Assembly: GCF_001425025.1 (NCBI RefSeq)
Contig: NZ_LMDE01000011.1
Location: forward strand, 62,001-126,000
Source: Nocardioides sp. Root122
GTDB taxonomy: Bacteria; Actinomycetota; Actinomycetes; Propionibacteriales; Nocardioidaceae
DNA: 64,000 nucleotides
Direction of reading: 5' to 3'
Shown here: positions 1-13,151 of the stretch, piece after piece
How the letters are laid out: each line of letters begins with the position of its first letter
Position numbering within the stretch: the stretch's first letter is position 1
Notes under the pieces: model-generated
Told to the model about the DNA's origin: nothing
What the model saw: the letters and a program-made list of their open reading frames with translations, nothing else
Database searches by the model: none
Made by a program: the position numbers and the translations under genes

Positions 1-2250
<2,250 letters not shown>

Positions 2251-2311
2251 GGGGTGCCTCCGGGGGTCTGGGTGGCCAGGCGCCCGGGCCGGACCCTGCT
2301 CCGAGCGCAGG

Positions 2312-2327
2312 TGTGATCTACGTCACT
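2312..2327. promoter_or_regulatory. Putative CRP/GlxR-type binding site upstream of the GH3 gene
   Basis: TGTGA-TCTACG-TCACT, a near-perfect match to the TGTGA-N6-TCACA half-site pattern of CRP-family regulators. It sits between the GH3 gene and the GNAT gene, 62-77 nt upstream of the glycosidase start. The match is seen; the regulator and its effect are inferred from the family. Confidence 0.55.
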
Positions 2328-2375
2328 CTCCGCCGCACCGGGAGGGCTGTCAACGGGCGCTGGAGATCGGACGCC

Positions 2376-2903
2376 TCAGGAGGTCGGCACCCAGTAGCGG
2401 CGCTTGACCCCGCGGACGTCCTCCAGCTCGCCACCGGCGGCCTCGATCACCCGGATCGAGCCGACGTTGTCGGTGTCACAGGTCACCAGCGCCGGGTCGA
2501 TGCCGAGCCGGAGCGCCCACGGGAGCGCCTCCTGGAGCATGGCCGTCGCGTGGCCCTCGCGACGGCGCGTCGGGCGGACGTCGTACCCGATGTGCCCACC
2601 GACATCGAGGAGGAAGTCGTTGAGCCGGTGGCGGATCGCGATGCGACCGAGGTAGTCCTCGCCGTCGACCCACCACAGCGTCGTGCACGGGACGTGGAAG
2701 TCGGGGCGCGGGGTGTCCTCGGCGGCGTCGGCACGGACTGCCTCGGTGAACGCGGCGAAGGCCTCGGGGTCGGTCCACCCGGGCGCGTTGTGCTCGATCC
2801 ACGCGGAGGTCTGGGTGTTCTGGGCACCCTCGGCGACGAACTCGTCCATCGCCTCGAGGAAGGAGCGCTGGACGGAGGTGGTCGGCAGGACGAGCTCGGG
2901 CAT
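2376..2903 (-). CDS. GNAT family N-acetyltransferase
   Basis: Transfers acetyl from acetyl-CoA to an unknown amine. The 175-residue protein ends in a typical GNAT core: a beta-hairpin (GHIGYDVRP, 103-111), then the acetyl-CoA pyrophosphate-binding loop RRREGHAT (113-120) with its Arg-x-x-Gly-x-Ala pattern, then TCDTDNVGS (141-149), where GNATs place the DN(x)xS motif. It resembles the predicted-acetyltransferase group COG3981. ATG at 2903 is the start giving normal family length; a longer reading through the palindrome at 2942 would lack family similarity. It is divergent from the kinase gene at 3003. Confidence 0.85.
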   Translation of the reverse strand: MPELVLPTTSVQRSFLEAMDEFVAEGAQNTQTSAWIEHNAPGWTDPEAFAAFTEAVRADAAEDTPRPDFHVPCTTLWWVDGEDYLGRIAIRHRLNDFLLDVGGHIGYDVRPTRRREGHATAMLQEALPWALRLGIDPALVTCDTDNVGSIRVIEAAGGELEDVRGVKRRYWVPTS

Positions 2904-2941
2904 GCCCCCATTTGTACCGTCGTCCCGGCAGCCCGCTCCAT

Positions 2942-2967
2942 CCGGTATCCGACGCGTCGGATACCGG
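2942..2967. promoter_or_regulatory. Perfect 26-bp palindrome between divergent genes (candidate operator)
   Basis: CCGGTATCCGACG is followed directly by its exact reverse complement, with no spacer. It lies in the 99 bp between the divergent starts at 2903 and 3003, where an operator for both genes is expected. No regulator gene is adjacent. There is no T-run, so it is not an intrinsic terminator. The regulator is unknown; the length and symmetry suit a dimeric repressor such as a TetR-family protein. Confidence 0.6.
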
Positions 2968-3002
2968 TCGTGGCTGCGGACGTCGTGGGGAAGGATGCGT
3001 CC

Positions 3003-3965
3003 ATGTCCCGCACCGCACCCGTCGCGCCCTACCCCGCCCCGCACGACAACACCGCCCGCCGCCTCGAGTGGTCGTTCCTCCCCCCGAACCTGCGGGCCTA
3101 CATCGAGCGCAAGTGCGGGTCCGGGGTCGTCTCGGCGATCTCGCAGACGAGCGGCTTCACGCCCGGCTTCGCCTCCGTCCTGGTCTGCGAGGACGGCTCG
3201 CGGCACTTCGTGAAGGCGGCGTCGGTGAAGGCGCAGCGCCCGTTCGCCGACTCCTACCGCGAGGAGGCCCGCAAGCTCGCCGCCCTCCCCGTGGAGGTGC
3301 CCGCCCCGCGCCTGCTGTGGCACCTCGACGACGACTGGGTGGTCCTCGGCATCGAGTACGTCGCTGCGCGGGCGCCTCGCCGCCCCTGGGAGCAGGAGGA
3401 CCTCGACGCCGTCCTCGACGCGCTGGAGCAGGCGGCCGACGCACTCACGCCTCCCCCGCCCGACCTCGACCTCGACACCGCCGAGGACGACTTCGCGCCC
3501 CTGCTCGACGGCTGGACCGCGATCCGCGAGACCCGCGGTGACCTCGACCCCGCCCACCTCGTGGAGGCCGAGGCGCTGGCCCGGCGCTACGCCGAGGTCG
3601 TCGGCGGCGACACGCTCGTGCACACCGACGTGCGCTCCGACAACGTGCTCATCGACCCCGAGGGCCGCGCGCTCGTCTGCGACTGGAACTGGCCGGTCCG
3701 CGGCACCGCCTGGTTCGACTCGTTCGCCGCGCTCATCGGGCCCCGCGGCGAGGGCGTCGACGTCGACCCGGTCATCGCCGCGCGACGACTGCTGCGTGAC
3801 GTCCCAGCTGAAGCGTTCGACATCGCCCTCGCGCTCTACGCCGGCTACTTCTTCACGCAGTCCGAGCTCCCGGTCCCGCCGACGTCGCCCCACCTCCGCG
3901 ACCACCAGCGCTGGCAGGGCGAGGTCTGCTGGCACTGGCTCGCCGAGCGCCGCGGCTGGTCGTGA
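3003..3965 (+). CDS. Aminoglycoside phosphotransferase-fold kinase (APH family), copy 1
   Basis: Predicted small-molecule kinase of the APH/choline-kinase fold, 320 residues. The N-lobe has the ATP-binding Lys71 (HFVKAAS). The catalytic Brenner-type loop is HTDVRSDNVL (207-216, catalytic Asp209), and the metal-binding motif is CDWNW (226-230, Asp227). ATG at 3003 has GGGGAAGG upstream. The stop overlaps the GTG of the next, related kinase by four bases (GTGA), so the two are co-translated. The family includes antibiotic kinases, but most genomic members phosphorylate metabolites. Nothing here shows drug resistance. Confidence 0.85.
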   Translation: MSRTAPVAPYPAPHDNTARRLEWSFLPPNLRAYIERKCGSGVVSAISQTSGFTPGFASVLVCEDGSRHFVKAASVKAQRPFADSYREEARKLAALPVEVPAPRLLWHLDDDWVVLGIEYVAARAPRRPWEQEDLDAVLDALEQAADALTPPPPDLDLDTAEDDFAPLLDGWTAIRETRGDLDPAHLVEAEALARRYAEVVGGDTLVHTDVRSDNVLIDPEGRALVCDWNWPVRGTAWFDSFAALIGPRGEGVDVDPVIAARRLLRDVPAEAFDIALALYAGYFFTQSELPVPPTSPHLRDHQRWQGEVCWHWLAERRGWS

Positions 3966-4906
3966 CCGCCCCGCGCGCCGTCGGCGTGCGGCTGCCCTAC
4001 GCCGCCGTGCCCGCCGCCGTGCGCACCTGGGTCGAGGACGTGCTCGGGTCGCCCGTGGTCGCGACGGCCGAGCAGGTCGGCGGCATGTCGCCGGGCTGCG
4101 CCACCCGCGTGACCTGTGCCGACGGCACCCGCGCCTTCGTGAAGGCGGTCGGCGCGGAGCTCAACCCCGACACCCCGGGCCTGTTCCGGCGTGAGGTGGG
4201 CGTGCTCACCCACCTCGGCGAGCACGACCTGTGGGCCCGCCTGCTCGCGTCGTACGACGACGGGGCGTGGGTCGCGCTGCTGATCGAGGACGTCGACGGA
4301 CGCCATCCCGACTTCTCGCACCCCGACGAGCTGGCTGCGGTCCTCGACGGGACCGACCGCCTCTCCACCGTCCTCCGGGAGCGCCCCGTCCCCGACACGG
4401 TGGACCTGGTGGACGTCGCCCACGTCCTCCGGAAGTGGGCGGACTGCCTCGACGGGCTGGCCGGGGCGCCGGCAGCCGCGCGCGTCCCTGACTGGCTCCG
4501 CAGCGATCCGTACGGCTGGGCCGCAGTGCTGCGCGACCATGCCGCGCGGCCGATGCCGGACGTCATCCACTGGGACATCCGGATCGACAACCTGCTGCGG
4601 CGCCCGGACGGTCGCATCGTCTTCGTGGACTGGGGCACGACCGCCCGCGGCCCCGCGTGGACCGACGCACTCCTGGCGCGGCTCGAGCGGGTGGACGAGG
4701 CGTGGTTCGACGACTCGGTGGGCACCTCCCCGGCCCTGCTCGAGGCGGGCGACGACGCCGTCACGGCCTTCCTCGCCGGCTTCGGCGCGCACCTCGCCGT
4801 ACGCTCCCTGGTGGCGGTCGACGTGAACCTCCCCACGCTCAACGATTTCCGCGTGCGGGAGTCGCGGCGCATGCTGGAGGCCGTGGCCCGCCGCACCGGT
4901 CGCTGA
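3962..4906 (+). CDS. Aminoglycoside phosphotransferase-fold kinase (APH family), copy 2
   Basis: Second APH-fold kinase, 314 residues, translationally coupled to the first through GTGA. Motifs: Lys61 in the N-lobe (AFVKAV), catalytic loop [10 protein letters not shown] (203-212, Asp205) and metal-binding VDWG (222-225, Asp223). It shares an overall plan with its neighbour but little local identity, so the pair looks like an old duplication that has diverged. Substrate unknown. rpsT follows about 170 bases downstream on the same strand with its own ribosome-binding site. Confidence 0.85.
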   Translation: MTAPRAVGVRLPYAAVPAAVRTWVEDVLGSPVVATAEQVGGMSPGCATRVTCADGTRAFVKAVGAELNPDTPGLFRREVGVLTHLGEHDLWARLLASYDDGAWVALLIEDVDGRHPDFSHPDELAAVLDGTDRLSTVLRERPVPDTVDLVDVAHVLRKWADCLDGLAGAPAAARVPDWLRSDPYGWAAVLRDHAARPMPDVIHWDIRIDNLLRRPDGRIVFVDWGTTARGPAWTDALLARLERVDEAWFDDSVGTSPALLEAGDDAVTAFLAGFGAHLAVRSLVAVDVNLPTLNDFRVRESRRMLEAVARRTGR

Positions 4907-4930
4907 GCCCGTTGTCGTGGCGCAGTCGAT

Positions 4931-4960
4931 TTGGGCGTGGGCGATGCCTGCCGGTATCGT
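4931..4960 (+). promoter_or_regulatory. Candidate rpsT promoter
   Basis: TTGGGC at 4931-4936 and TATCGT at 4955-4960 are separated by 18 bases, followed by a leader of about 110 bases. A 7-bp hairpin (CCCTCCC at 4986-4992, GGGAGGG at 5005-5011) lies in that leader. Promoter match is moderate; a role for the hairpin in S20 regulation is speculative. Confidence 0.4.
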
Positions 4961-5076
4961 CTCCCTCTGCATGTCCGGCACCCGACCCTCCCCGTGATGG
5001 TTCTGGGAGGGATTGCCAGGCAGCCGACAAGCACAGACTTCCATTCCAGACCAGTTCTAGCTCCGAGGATCCACAC

Positions 5077-5337
5077 GTGGCGAACATCAAGTCCCAGATC
5101 AAGCGCAACAAGCAGAACGAGAAGGCGCGTCAGCGCAACCAGGCCGTGAAGTCGCGCCTGAAGACCGCCGTTCGCAAGTTCCGTGAGCTGTCCGAGGCGG
5201 GCGACAAGGACGCCGCGCTGGTCGCCGGCCGCGACGCCATGAAGGCGCTCGACAAGGCCGCCTCGAAGGGCGTCATCCACGGCAACCAGGCCGCGAACCG
5301 CAAGTCCTCGATCGCCAAGAAGACCGCCGCTCTCTGA
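5077..5337 (+). CDS. rpsT: 30S ribosomal protein S20
   Basis: Primary 16S rRNA-binding protein of the small subunit. The 86-residue protein has the family N-terminus [20 protein letters not shown], is very rich in Lys/Arg/Ala and is of normal length. The GTG start at 5077 is set by GAGG eight bases upstream and by the conserved ANIKSQIKR beginning. A hairpin terminator follows. As in many actinobacteria it lies tail-to-tail with holA. Confidence 0.98.
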   Translation: MANIKSQIKRNKQNEKARQRNQAVKSRLKTAVRKFRELSEAGDKDAALVAGRDAMKALDKAASKGVIHGNQAANRKSSIAKKTAAL

Positions 5338-5365
5338 GCCGCCTGCCGATCGGCACCACGCGCTG

Positions 5366-5390
5366 AACACCCGCCCACGTGGCGGGTGTT
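5366..5390. terminator. Bidirectional intrinsic terminator between rpsT and holA
   Basis: AACACCCGCC (5366-5375), loop CACGT, then the exact complement GGCGGGTGTT (5381-5390). T/A-rich flanks appear on both sides, as expected for convergent genes. Confidence 0.8.
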
Positions 5391-5418
5391 TCGCATTCCG
5401 GGGCGAGTCGGAGCGCGG

Positions 5419-6405
5419 TCAGCGCGCGTCGCGCAGCCCGGCCACGGTCAGCACGAGCCGCTCGAGGGTGTAGGACGCGTCGTGCGCGCGTCCCTTGATG
5501 TCGGCGTCGGCCGTCGCCACCGCGCGGACCGCGGCGGCGATGCCGTCCGGGCTCCACGACCGGGACTGGTCGCGGACGGTGCGGACCTTCCACGGCGGCA
5601 CGCCGAGGTCGCGGGCCAGGTCGGCGTCGCGCGCCCCGCGCGGCGCACCGAGGTAGCGCGCCAGGCTGCGGGCAGAGGCGGCCATCGCCGAGGTGACCAG
5701 CACCGCCGGCGTGCCGGAGTCGAGCGCCCAGCGCAGCTCCTCCAGCGCCTGCGCCCGCTTGCCGGAGAACGCGGCGTCGGCGACGGTGAACGACTTGGCC
5801 TCGGCCCGGCCCCCGAAGTAGCGCTGGACCTTGTCGATCGTGAGTTGCTCGCCCGGGAAGTCGTTGGTGAGCTGGTCGGCGGCGGCGGCCAGCGAGCGCA
5901 GGTCGGAGCCCACCGCCTGGACGAGGAACACGGCGGCCTCGGAGTCGATCCGGGCGCCGTGCGAGGCGACCTCGGAGGTGACGAAGCCGGGCATCTCGCT
6001 CGCCTTGATCTCCTCCGACTTCACCTCGGTGACCGCTGGCAGCTTGCGCAGCTTGGCCAGCACGCCGCTGCCCTTCTGGCCGCCGGAGTGCACCAGGACG
6101 AGGGCGACGTCCTCGGCCGGTGCGGCGCAGTAGTCGAGCAGGCCGTCGACGGACTCGTCGGGCAGGTCCTCAACCCCGCGCACGATGACGCAGCGGATCG
6201 AGGAGAAGAGTGACGGCGCGGCCATCTCCCCCAGCGCGGCCAGCGTGAGCTCGGCGGCGGCCGACTCGGCGAGCTCGGCCTCCGGGTCGTGGGCCCGCAC
6301 CGCTTCGCGGACCGAGGCGACCGTGCGCGAGGAGAGGTACTCCTCCTTGCCCGTCACGAGGACGACGTGGCCGAGGACCTGCGCGGCGGTGGGGGTGCGT
6401 GCCAT
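5419..6405 (-). CDS. holA: DNA polymerase III delta subunit
   Basis: Clamp-loader subunit that opens the beta clamp. The 328-residue protein has the HolA plan: an N-terminal RecA-like AAA+ domain beginning VLVTGKEEYLSSRTV, a central lid region and a C-terminal helical collar with the ending SYTLERLVLTVAGLRDAR. The P-loop is degenerate, as usual for delta, which does not hydrolyse ATP. The ATG at 6405 has a TAGGAT -10 element (6415-6420) nine bases upstream, giving a very short leader. It lies just downstream of comEC, the common bacterial order comEA-comEC-holA. Confidence 0.93.
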   Translation of the reverse strand: MARTPTAAQVLGHVVLVTGKEEYLSSRTVASVREAVRAHDPEAELAESAAAELTLAALGEMAAPSLFSSIRCVIVRGVEDLPDESVDGLLDYCAAPAEDVALVLVHSGGQKGSGVLAKLRKLPAVTEVKSEEIKASEMPGFVTSEVASHGARIDSEAAVFLVQAVGSDLRSLAAAADQLTNDFPGEQLTIDKVQRYFGGRAEAKSFTVADAAFSGKRAQALEELRWALDSGTPAVLVTSAMAASARSLARYLGAPRGARDADLARDLGVPPWKVRTVRDQSRSWSPDGIAAAVRAVATADADIKGRAHDASYTLERLVLTVAGLRDAR

Positions 6406-6459
6406 GGTGCGGCGATCCTATGGGACCTCACCCACACCGACGTACCCCCCGGCGAGGTC

Positions 6460-8727
6460 CTAGCCGCGCGCGACGACGCCGACCTCGCCGTCGCGCACCA
6501 CCACGGCGACGTCGCCGGCCAGGTCGGTGCGCCACACCCGCGTGCCGGCCGCGGTGAGCGCGGCGAGGACGTCGGGGGCGGGGTGCCCGTAGTCGTTGTC
6601 CTCGCCGACCGACACCAGCGCCACCCGCGCCCCCAGCGCGGTGAGCCAGTCCAGGTCCTGGTGGCGGCTGCCGTGGTGGGGGACCTTGAGCACGTCGACC
6701 CGCAGCCCGGGGAGGTCGCGGGCCAGGGCCGCCTGCGCGGACGGCTCGACGTCGCCGGTGAGCAGGATCCGCAGCCCCCGCACCTGCGCCAGCAGCACGA
6801 CGCTGGCGTTGTTGGGCGCGCTCTCCCCCGAGGCGTCGAGACGCGCGCCCGGACGGGGCCAGATCTCCTGGAGCGTGACCTCGCCGACCGTCCTCGTGGT
6901 CCCGTACGCCGGCGGGGCAGGGTCGCGGCCGAGCGCGGTCGCCACCTCCCGCACGCCCGCCGCGGGATCGAGCAGGGCCGTCCCCTCGACGTCACCCACC
7001 CGGCGCCCCTCCCCCGCCCCGGCGGTGCCGCCGACGTGGTCGGCATGGAAGTGGGTGAGCACCAGCAGCGGCACCGAGGTGACCGCGAGCCGGTCCAGGC
7101 AGGCGTCCATCGCCACGGGGTCGGGGCCCGTGTCGACCACGACGGCCACGTGCTCGGCGGCTCGCAGCACCAGCCCGTCGCCCTGGCCGACGTCGCACAT
7201 CGCGAGCACCCAGCCCTCGGCCGGCCAGCCGATCGACGGCGGCCGCACCAGCATCGCGACCACCAGCAGGCCCGTGGACGCCAACGCCGTGGACGGGTGG
7301 CGCAGCACGCTCGGCGCCAGCACGACCATCGCCAGGCAGAGCGCCGTGAGCAGGGCGAGGGCCAACGGGCCGGTCCCCCACGTGACCGCCGCGGCCGGGA
7401 TGCCGGCGCCCCAGCGGGCCACGGTGATGATCCAGCCCGCCGACCACGCCGCCGGGGCGGCGACGAGCACGCCCGCCGGCGCCCAGAGCAGGCCGAGCAG
7501 ACCGCCGGTCAGCCCCAGCACGGTCGCGGGCGCCACCGCGGGTGCGGCCAGCAGGTTGGCGGCGACCGCCACGAGGCTGACCTGCCCGGACAGCGCCGCG
7601 ACGACGGGCGTGCAGGCGACCTGGGCGGCCAACGGGACGCTGACGGCCTCCGCGACCCAGCGCGGGGTCCATCGCGCCAGCGCGTCGCGCCAGCCGGGCG
7701 CGAGCAGGAGGATGCCGGCCGTCGCGAGCACGGACAGCGCGAAGCCCGCCGTGATGGCCAGGCGCGGCCAGACGAGCAGGAGCAGCAGGACGGCGACGCC
7801 CAGGCTGCGGGTGCCGCGCGAGCGGCCGTTGTGCCCCAACCCGACGAGGGCGACGGTGCCCATCGCAGCGGCGCGTACGACGCTCGGCTCGGCACGGGCC
7901 GTGAGGACGAAGCCGGCGATGCCGACGGCAGCCAGCGCGTGCAGCCAGCGGCCCCGGACGCCGGCCCAGCGGCCGAGGACGAGCAGGAACCCGACGACCA
8001 GGGTGAGGTTGGTGCCGCTCACCGCGAGCAGGTGGGTCAGGCCGGTCGTGCGGAAGTCGTCGGCGAGGTCGGGGTCGAGGCCACCGTCGTCGCCGACCAC
8101 CAGTGCCGGCACCAGCTCGCGTGCGTCCGCGTCCCGGCCGGCCACCGCGGCGCGCACCGATCGGCGTACGGCAGCGGCGGCGTCCCACCAGGCGTCCGGC
8201 TCCGTCAGCACCCGCGGCTCGCCCACCGGTCGGACGAGCGCCGCCACGTCGCCGTCGCCCGGAACCAGCCGGGCAGCCGTCTCGAGGGTGGTGCCGAGGG
8301 GTTGGCGCGGCCAGTCGGCGTCGGCCATCACCACGACCGGGGCGTCGAGCGACCACGCGCTGCCCCGGCCCTCCAGGCGGGTCACCCGGGCGCGGACGAC
8401 CTGGAGGTCGCCGTACTGGCCGGCCACCACCCGCGTGTCCGAGGTCAGGTCGAGGCGCAGCGTGGCGACCGCCTCGTCGGCGGCCAGCCGGGCGAGCGGC
8501 GAGGTCGCGACGACCGCCAGCTGGAGCGCCGCCACCCCGGCCACCGCGACGAGCGCGGCGAGCGGACCGACCCATGCCACGGACCACCAGCGGCGGGCCA
8601 CACCCACGACGACGAGGACCACGACCCCGATGACACTGCCCAGGGCAGCCGGTCCCGGCAGCGCCAGCACGAGCAACGCGCCGGTCCAGGCGCCCAGCCC
8701 CAGCGCGACCGCACGCAGGTCGGGCAC
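6460..8727 (-). CDS. comEC: ComEC/Rec2 DNA-uptake channel protein
   Basis: Polytopic membrane protein thought to carry single-stranded DNA across the membrane in natural transformation. Of 755 residues, the first third has transmembrane helices flanking a soluble DUF4131/OB region, the middle is the competence domain with many helices, and the C-terminus is a metallo-beta-lactamase domain with THFHADHVGG (first motif His 559), matching the nuclease-like ComEC class. The GTG start at 8727 is three bases after the comEA stop, so the genes are co-translated. No other competence genes are in the window, so functional transformation is not shown. Confidence 0.93.
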   Translation of the reverse strand: MPDLRAVALGLGAWTGALLVLALPGPAALGSVIGVVVLVVVGVARRWWSVAWVGPLAALVAVAGVAALQLAVVATSPLARLAADEAVATLRLDLTSDTRVVAGQYGDLQVVRARVTRLEGRGSAWSLDAPVVVMADADWPRQPLGTTLETAARLVPGDGDVAALVRPVGEPRVLTEPDAWWDAAAAVRRSVRAAVAGRDADARELVPALVVGDDGGLDPDLADDFRTTGLTHLLAVSGTNLTLVVGFLLVLGRWAGVRGRWLHALAAVGIAGFVLTARAEPSVVRAAAMGTVALVGLGHNGRSRGTRSLGVAVLLLLLVWPRLAITAGFALSVLATAGILLLAPGWRDALARWTPRWVAEAVSVPLAAQVACTPVVAALSGQVSLVAVAANLLAAPAVAPATVLGLTGGLLGLLWAPAGVLVAAPAAWSAGWIITVARWGAGIPAAAVTWGTGPLALALLTALCLAMVVLAPSVLRHPSTALASTGLLVVAMLVRPPSIGWPAEGWVLAMCDVGQGDGLVLRAAEHVAVVVDTGPDPVAMDACLDRLAVTSVPLLVLTHFHADHVGGTAGAGEGRRVGDVEGTALLDPAAGVREVATALGRDPAPPAYGTTRTVGEVTLQEIWPRPGARLDASGESAPNNASVVLLAQVRGLRILLTGDVEPSAQAALARDLPGLRVDVLKVPHHGSRHQDLDWLTALGARVALVSVGEDNDYGHPAPDVLAALTAAGTRVWRTDLAGDVAVVVRDGEVGVVARG

Positions 8728-8730
8728 GGG

Positions 8731-9582
8731 TCAGAGCGTGACGAGCGGCGCCAGGTCGGCGAGCGTCGCCTCGCCGATGCCGTCCACCTCCAGGAGCTCG
8801 TCGACCGAGGAGAAGCCCCCGTTGTCGGTGCGCCACGCGAGGATCGCCTCGGCGGTGACCGGACCCACCCCGGGCAACGTCTCCAGGGTGGGCTGGTCCG
8901 CGGTGTTGAGGTTGACCAGGGTCCCTCCCGACGGCGTGGGCGAGCCGAGGCTGCCCGCCACCCCGGCCGCAGGCGCCACCCCGACCAGGATCTGCTCGCC
9001 GTCGACCAGCGGGCGGGCGAGGTTGAGCGAGGTGAGGTCGACGCCGCTCCGCGCGCCGCCGGCGGCCTTCAGGGCATCGACGACCCGCGACCCCGGAGGA
9101 AGCACCGCGATCCCCGGCCGGCGCACCTTGCCGGCGATGTCGACCACGAGGTCAGCCGAGGGGGCTGCGGTCCCCGAGGGCGAGGGAACGGACGGGTCGG
9201 GGGAGGTCGAGGAGGCCACCTCGGTGTCCGTCAGCCCGGCCAGCGGCGAGGCCGCCGGCTCGACGGGCGCGAGGGGCACCGCCTCCGCCTGGTCGCGCAC
9301 CGCCCACCACGCCGCCAGCCCCACCGCGACGGCCGCCACCACGGCGACGACGGCGAGGTGGACCGGCCCCAGACGGAGGGCCCCCAGCCGCAGCCGCCGC
9401 GACGCGTGCCGCCCCGGCACCGGCAGGACCACCGGCGCGGGCGGGGGCGCCTCGGAGGGGCGGACCCGGGTGTGCGTCGAGGGGTCGGGCTCACTGCGTA
9501 CGGCGGCCAGCTCCGCGCTCAGCGTCGCCAGCCGTCGCGACACCGCCTCCGCGTGCTCGGACGAGGACTGGGATCGGCGCAT
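8731..9582 (-). CDS. comEA: ComEA-like helix-hairpin-helix DNA-binding protein
   Basis: Membrane-anchored DNA receptor for ComEC. The 283-residue protein has a cytoplasmic basic N-terminus, one transmembrane helix (about 75-93), a Pro/Ser/Thr-rich spacer, an SLBB domain (about 140-200, VVDIAGKVRRPGI) and a C-terminal double helix-hairpin-helix region beginning VNLNTADQPTLETLPGVGP. Both the SLBB and HhH parts are those of Gram-positive ComEA. The ATG at 9582 lies six bases after a TAGCGT -10 element (9589-9594), suggesting a leaderless transcript that carries comEC too. Confidence 0.92.
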   Translation of the reverse strand: MRRSQSSSEHAEAVSRRLATLSAELAAVRSEPDPSTHTRVRPSEAPPPAPVVLPVPGRHASRRLRLGALRLGPVHLAVVAVVAAVAVGLAAWWAVRDQAEAVPLAPVEPAASPLAGLTDTEVASSTSPDPSVPSPSGTAAPSADLVVDIAGKVRRPGIAVLPPGSRVVDALKAAGGARSGVDLTSLNLARPLVDGEQILVGVAPAAGVAGSLGSPTPSGGTLVNLNTADQPTLETLPGVGPVTAEAILAWRTDNGGFSSVDELLEVDGIGEATLADLAPLVTL

Positions 9583-9648
9583 GCCTCCACGCTAGGAACG
9601 CCCGTGCCCGCTCCGACAGGCCCGATCGCCGATCTGTGGAGAAACGTG

Positions 9649-10506
9649 TCAGGGGCGCGGCGAGACGCAGACCGCGACCATGCCCGGGCCGACGTGGGCG
9701 CCGAGCACGGCGCCGAGCTCGCCGCACATCACCTCGCGCCCGTCCAGCCCGCCGGCCAGGCGCTCGGCGAGCGTGGTGGCCAGCTCCTCGGCCCGCTCGG
9801 CGTTGGCCAGGTGGGAGACGCACACGTCGACCTGCTGCTCCCCCGCGATCTCCACCGCGAGGTCCGCGAGCCGGGCGAGCGCACGCGACGCCGTGCGCAC
9901 GCGCTCGCGCGGGACGACACGGCCGTCCTTGATCTCCAGCAGCGGCTTGACCGCGAGGGCGCTGCCGAAGAGGGCGGCTGCGGCGCCGATCCGGCCGCCG
10001 CGGCGGAGGTACTCCAGGGTGTCGACGTAGAACAGCGACGAGGCGGCCTGGCCGCGCGCGAGGGCCGCCTCGGCCGCCGCCTGCGCGGTGCCGCCGGACT
10101 CGAGCACGTCGACCGCGGTCAGCGCGGCGTAGCCGGTGGCGATGCCGACCTGCCCGGAGTCGACCACGTGCACCGGCAGGTCGACCTCGAGCGCGGCGAG
10201 CTGCGCGGACTCGAAGGTGCCACTCATCTCGCCGGAGAGGTGCACGGAGACGACCTCGTCGACCCCGTCGGCCTCCAACGAGCGGTAGACCTCCGCGAAC
10301 AGCGCGGGAGCAGGTCGCGAGGTGCTCACCGGCACGAAGTCGCGCAGCGCCTGCGCCACCACGTCCGGGGTGGCGCCGTCCGGGCCCTCGTCGAGCACTT
10401 TGGCGCCGATCACCACCTGCAGCGGCACGACCCGGATGCCGCGGGCCTGCGCCACCTCGGTGGGCAGGCTCGCGGTCGAGTCGGTGACCACGACGACGCG
10501 GGACAT
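9649..10506 (-). CDS. DegV family fatty-acid-binding protein
   Basis: DegV/FakB-fold protein, 285 residues. Seen: the N-terminal strand VVVVTDSTASLPTEVAQ, the lipid-binding loop VSTSRPAPALF and the C-terminal subdomain with CVSHLANAERAEEL. FakB-type members bind a fatty acid and present it to the FakA kinase; no fakA lies nearby, so that role is inferred from the family. The ATG at 10506 is six bases downstream of TAAGGT (10513-10518), so it probably has its own leaderless promoter just after leuS. Confidence 0.88.
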   Translation of the reverse strand: MSRVVVVTDSTASLPTEVAQARGIRVVPLQVVIGAKVLDEGPDGATPDVVAQALRDFVPVSTSRPAPALFAEVYRSLEADGVDEVVSVHLSGEMSGTFESAQLAALEVDLPVHVVDSGQVGIATGYAALTAVDVLESGGTAQAAAEAALARGQAASSLFYVDTLEYLRRGGRIGAAAALFGSALAVKPLLEIKDGRVVPRERVRTASRALARLADLAVEIAGEQQVDVCVSHLANAERAEELATTLAERLAGGLDGREVMCGELGAVLGAHVGPGMVAVCVSPRP

Positions 10507-10512
10507 GCAGGG

Positions 10513-10518
10513 ACCTTA
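10513..10518 (-). promoter_or_regulatory. -10 element for leaderless degV
   Basis: TAAGGT read on the minus strand, six bases before the ATG at 10506. That spacing places the transcription start at the start codon. There is no Shine-Dalgarno sequence in between. Confidence 0.5.
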
Positions 10519-10534
10519 CTGTCCGGGGACGACC

Positions 10535-13039
<2,505 letters not shown>

Positions 13040-13081
13040 GGCGTGTCCTCTGCAGGTGCGGATGGTGCTGGGTCGGGCATG

Positions 13082-13105
13082 AAAAAACCCCTCACATGGA
13101 GGGGT
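13082..13105 (-). terminator. Intrinsic terminator in the leuS leader (attenuator)
   Basis: On the minus strand ACCCCTC (13105-13099), loop CATGT, GAGGGGT (13093-13087), then a run of six T (13087-13082). It lies about 40 bases upstream of the leuS ATG, in leuS orientation, directly after the leader hairpin. A terminator in front of a gene, rather than after one, is the signature of attenuation. Confidence 0.8.
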
Positions 13106-13106
13106 G

Positions 13107-13151
13107 GCCGCGTGTCGGTCTCCGTGGGTGGGAGATCCCGATCAGCGCGGC
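13107..13151 (-). promoter_or_regulatory. Long leader hairpin overlapping the end of the leuS leader peptide
   Basis: Minus-strand pairing: GCCGCG (13151-13146) with CGCGGC (13112-13107), TCGG (13141-13138) with CCGA (13118-13115), and TCTCC (13135-13131) with GGAGA (13123-13119), closing a CACCCAC loop. The outer 5' arm is inside the last codons of the leader peptide, so a ribosome stalled on the Leu codons could prevent it forming. The pairing is seen; the switching is inferred. Confidence 0.6.

Noticed and set aside
3003..4906. Antibiotic-resistance genes
   Set aside because: The APH fold is shared by many metabolic kinases, and no resistance-specific residues or mobile elements are seen.
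6423..6460. GGACCTC/GAGGTCC inverted repeat between comEC and holA
   Set aside because: A 24-base spacer and no T-run; could be a weak hairpin but gives no supported function.
13099..13112. T-box-like string on the plus strand (GAGGGGTGGCCGCG)
   Set aside because: It resembles the T-box AGGGTGGNACCGCG but lacks two bases and any specifier stem. It points away from leuS and is explained by the complement of the attenuator hairpins.
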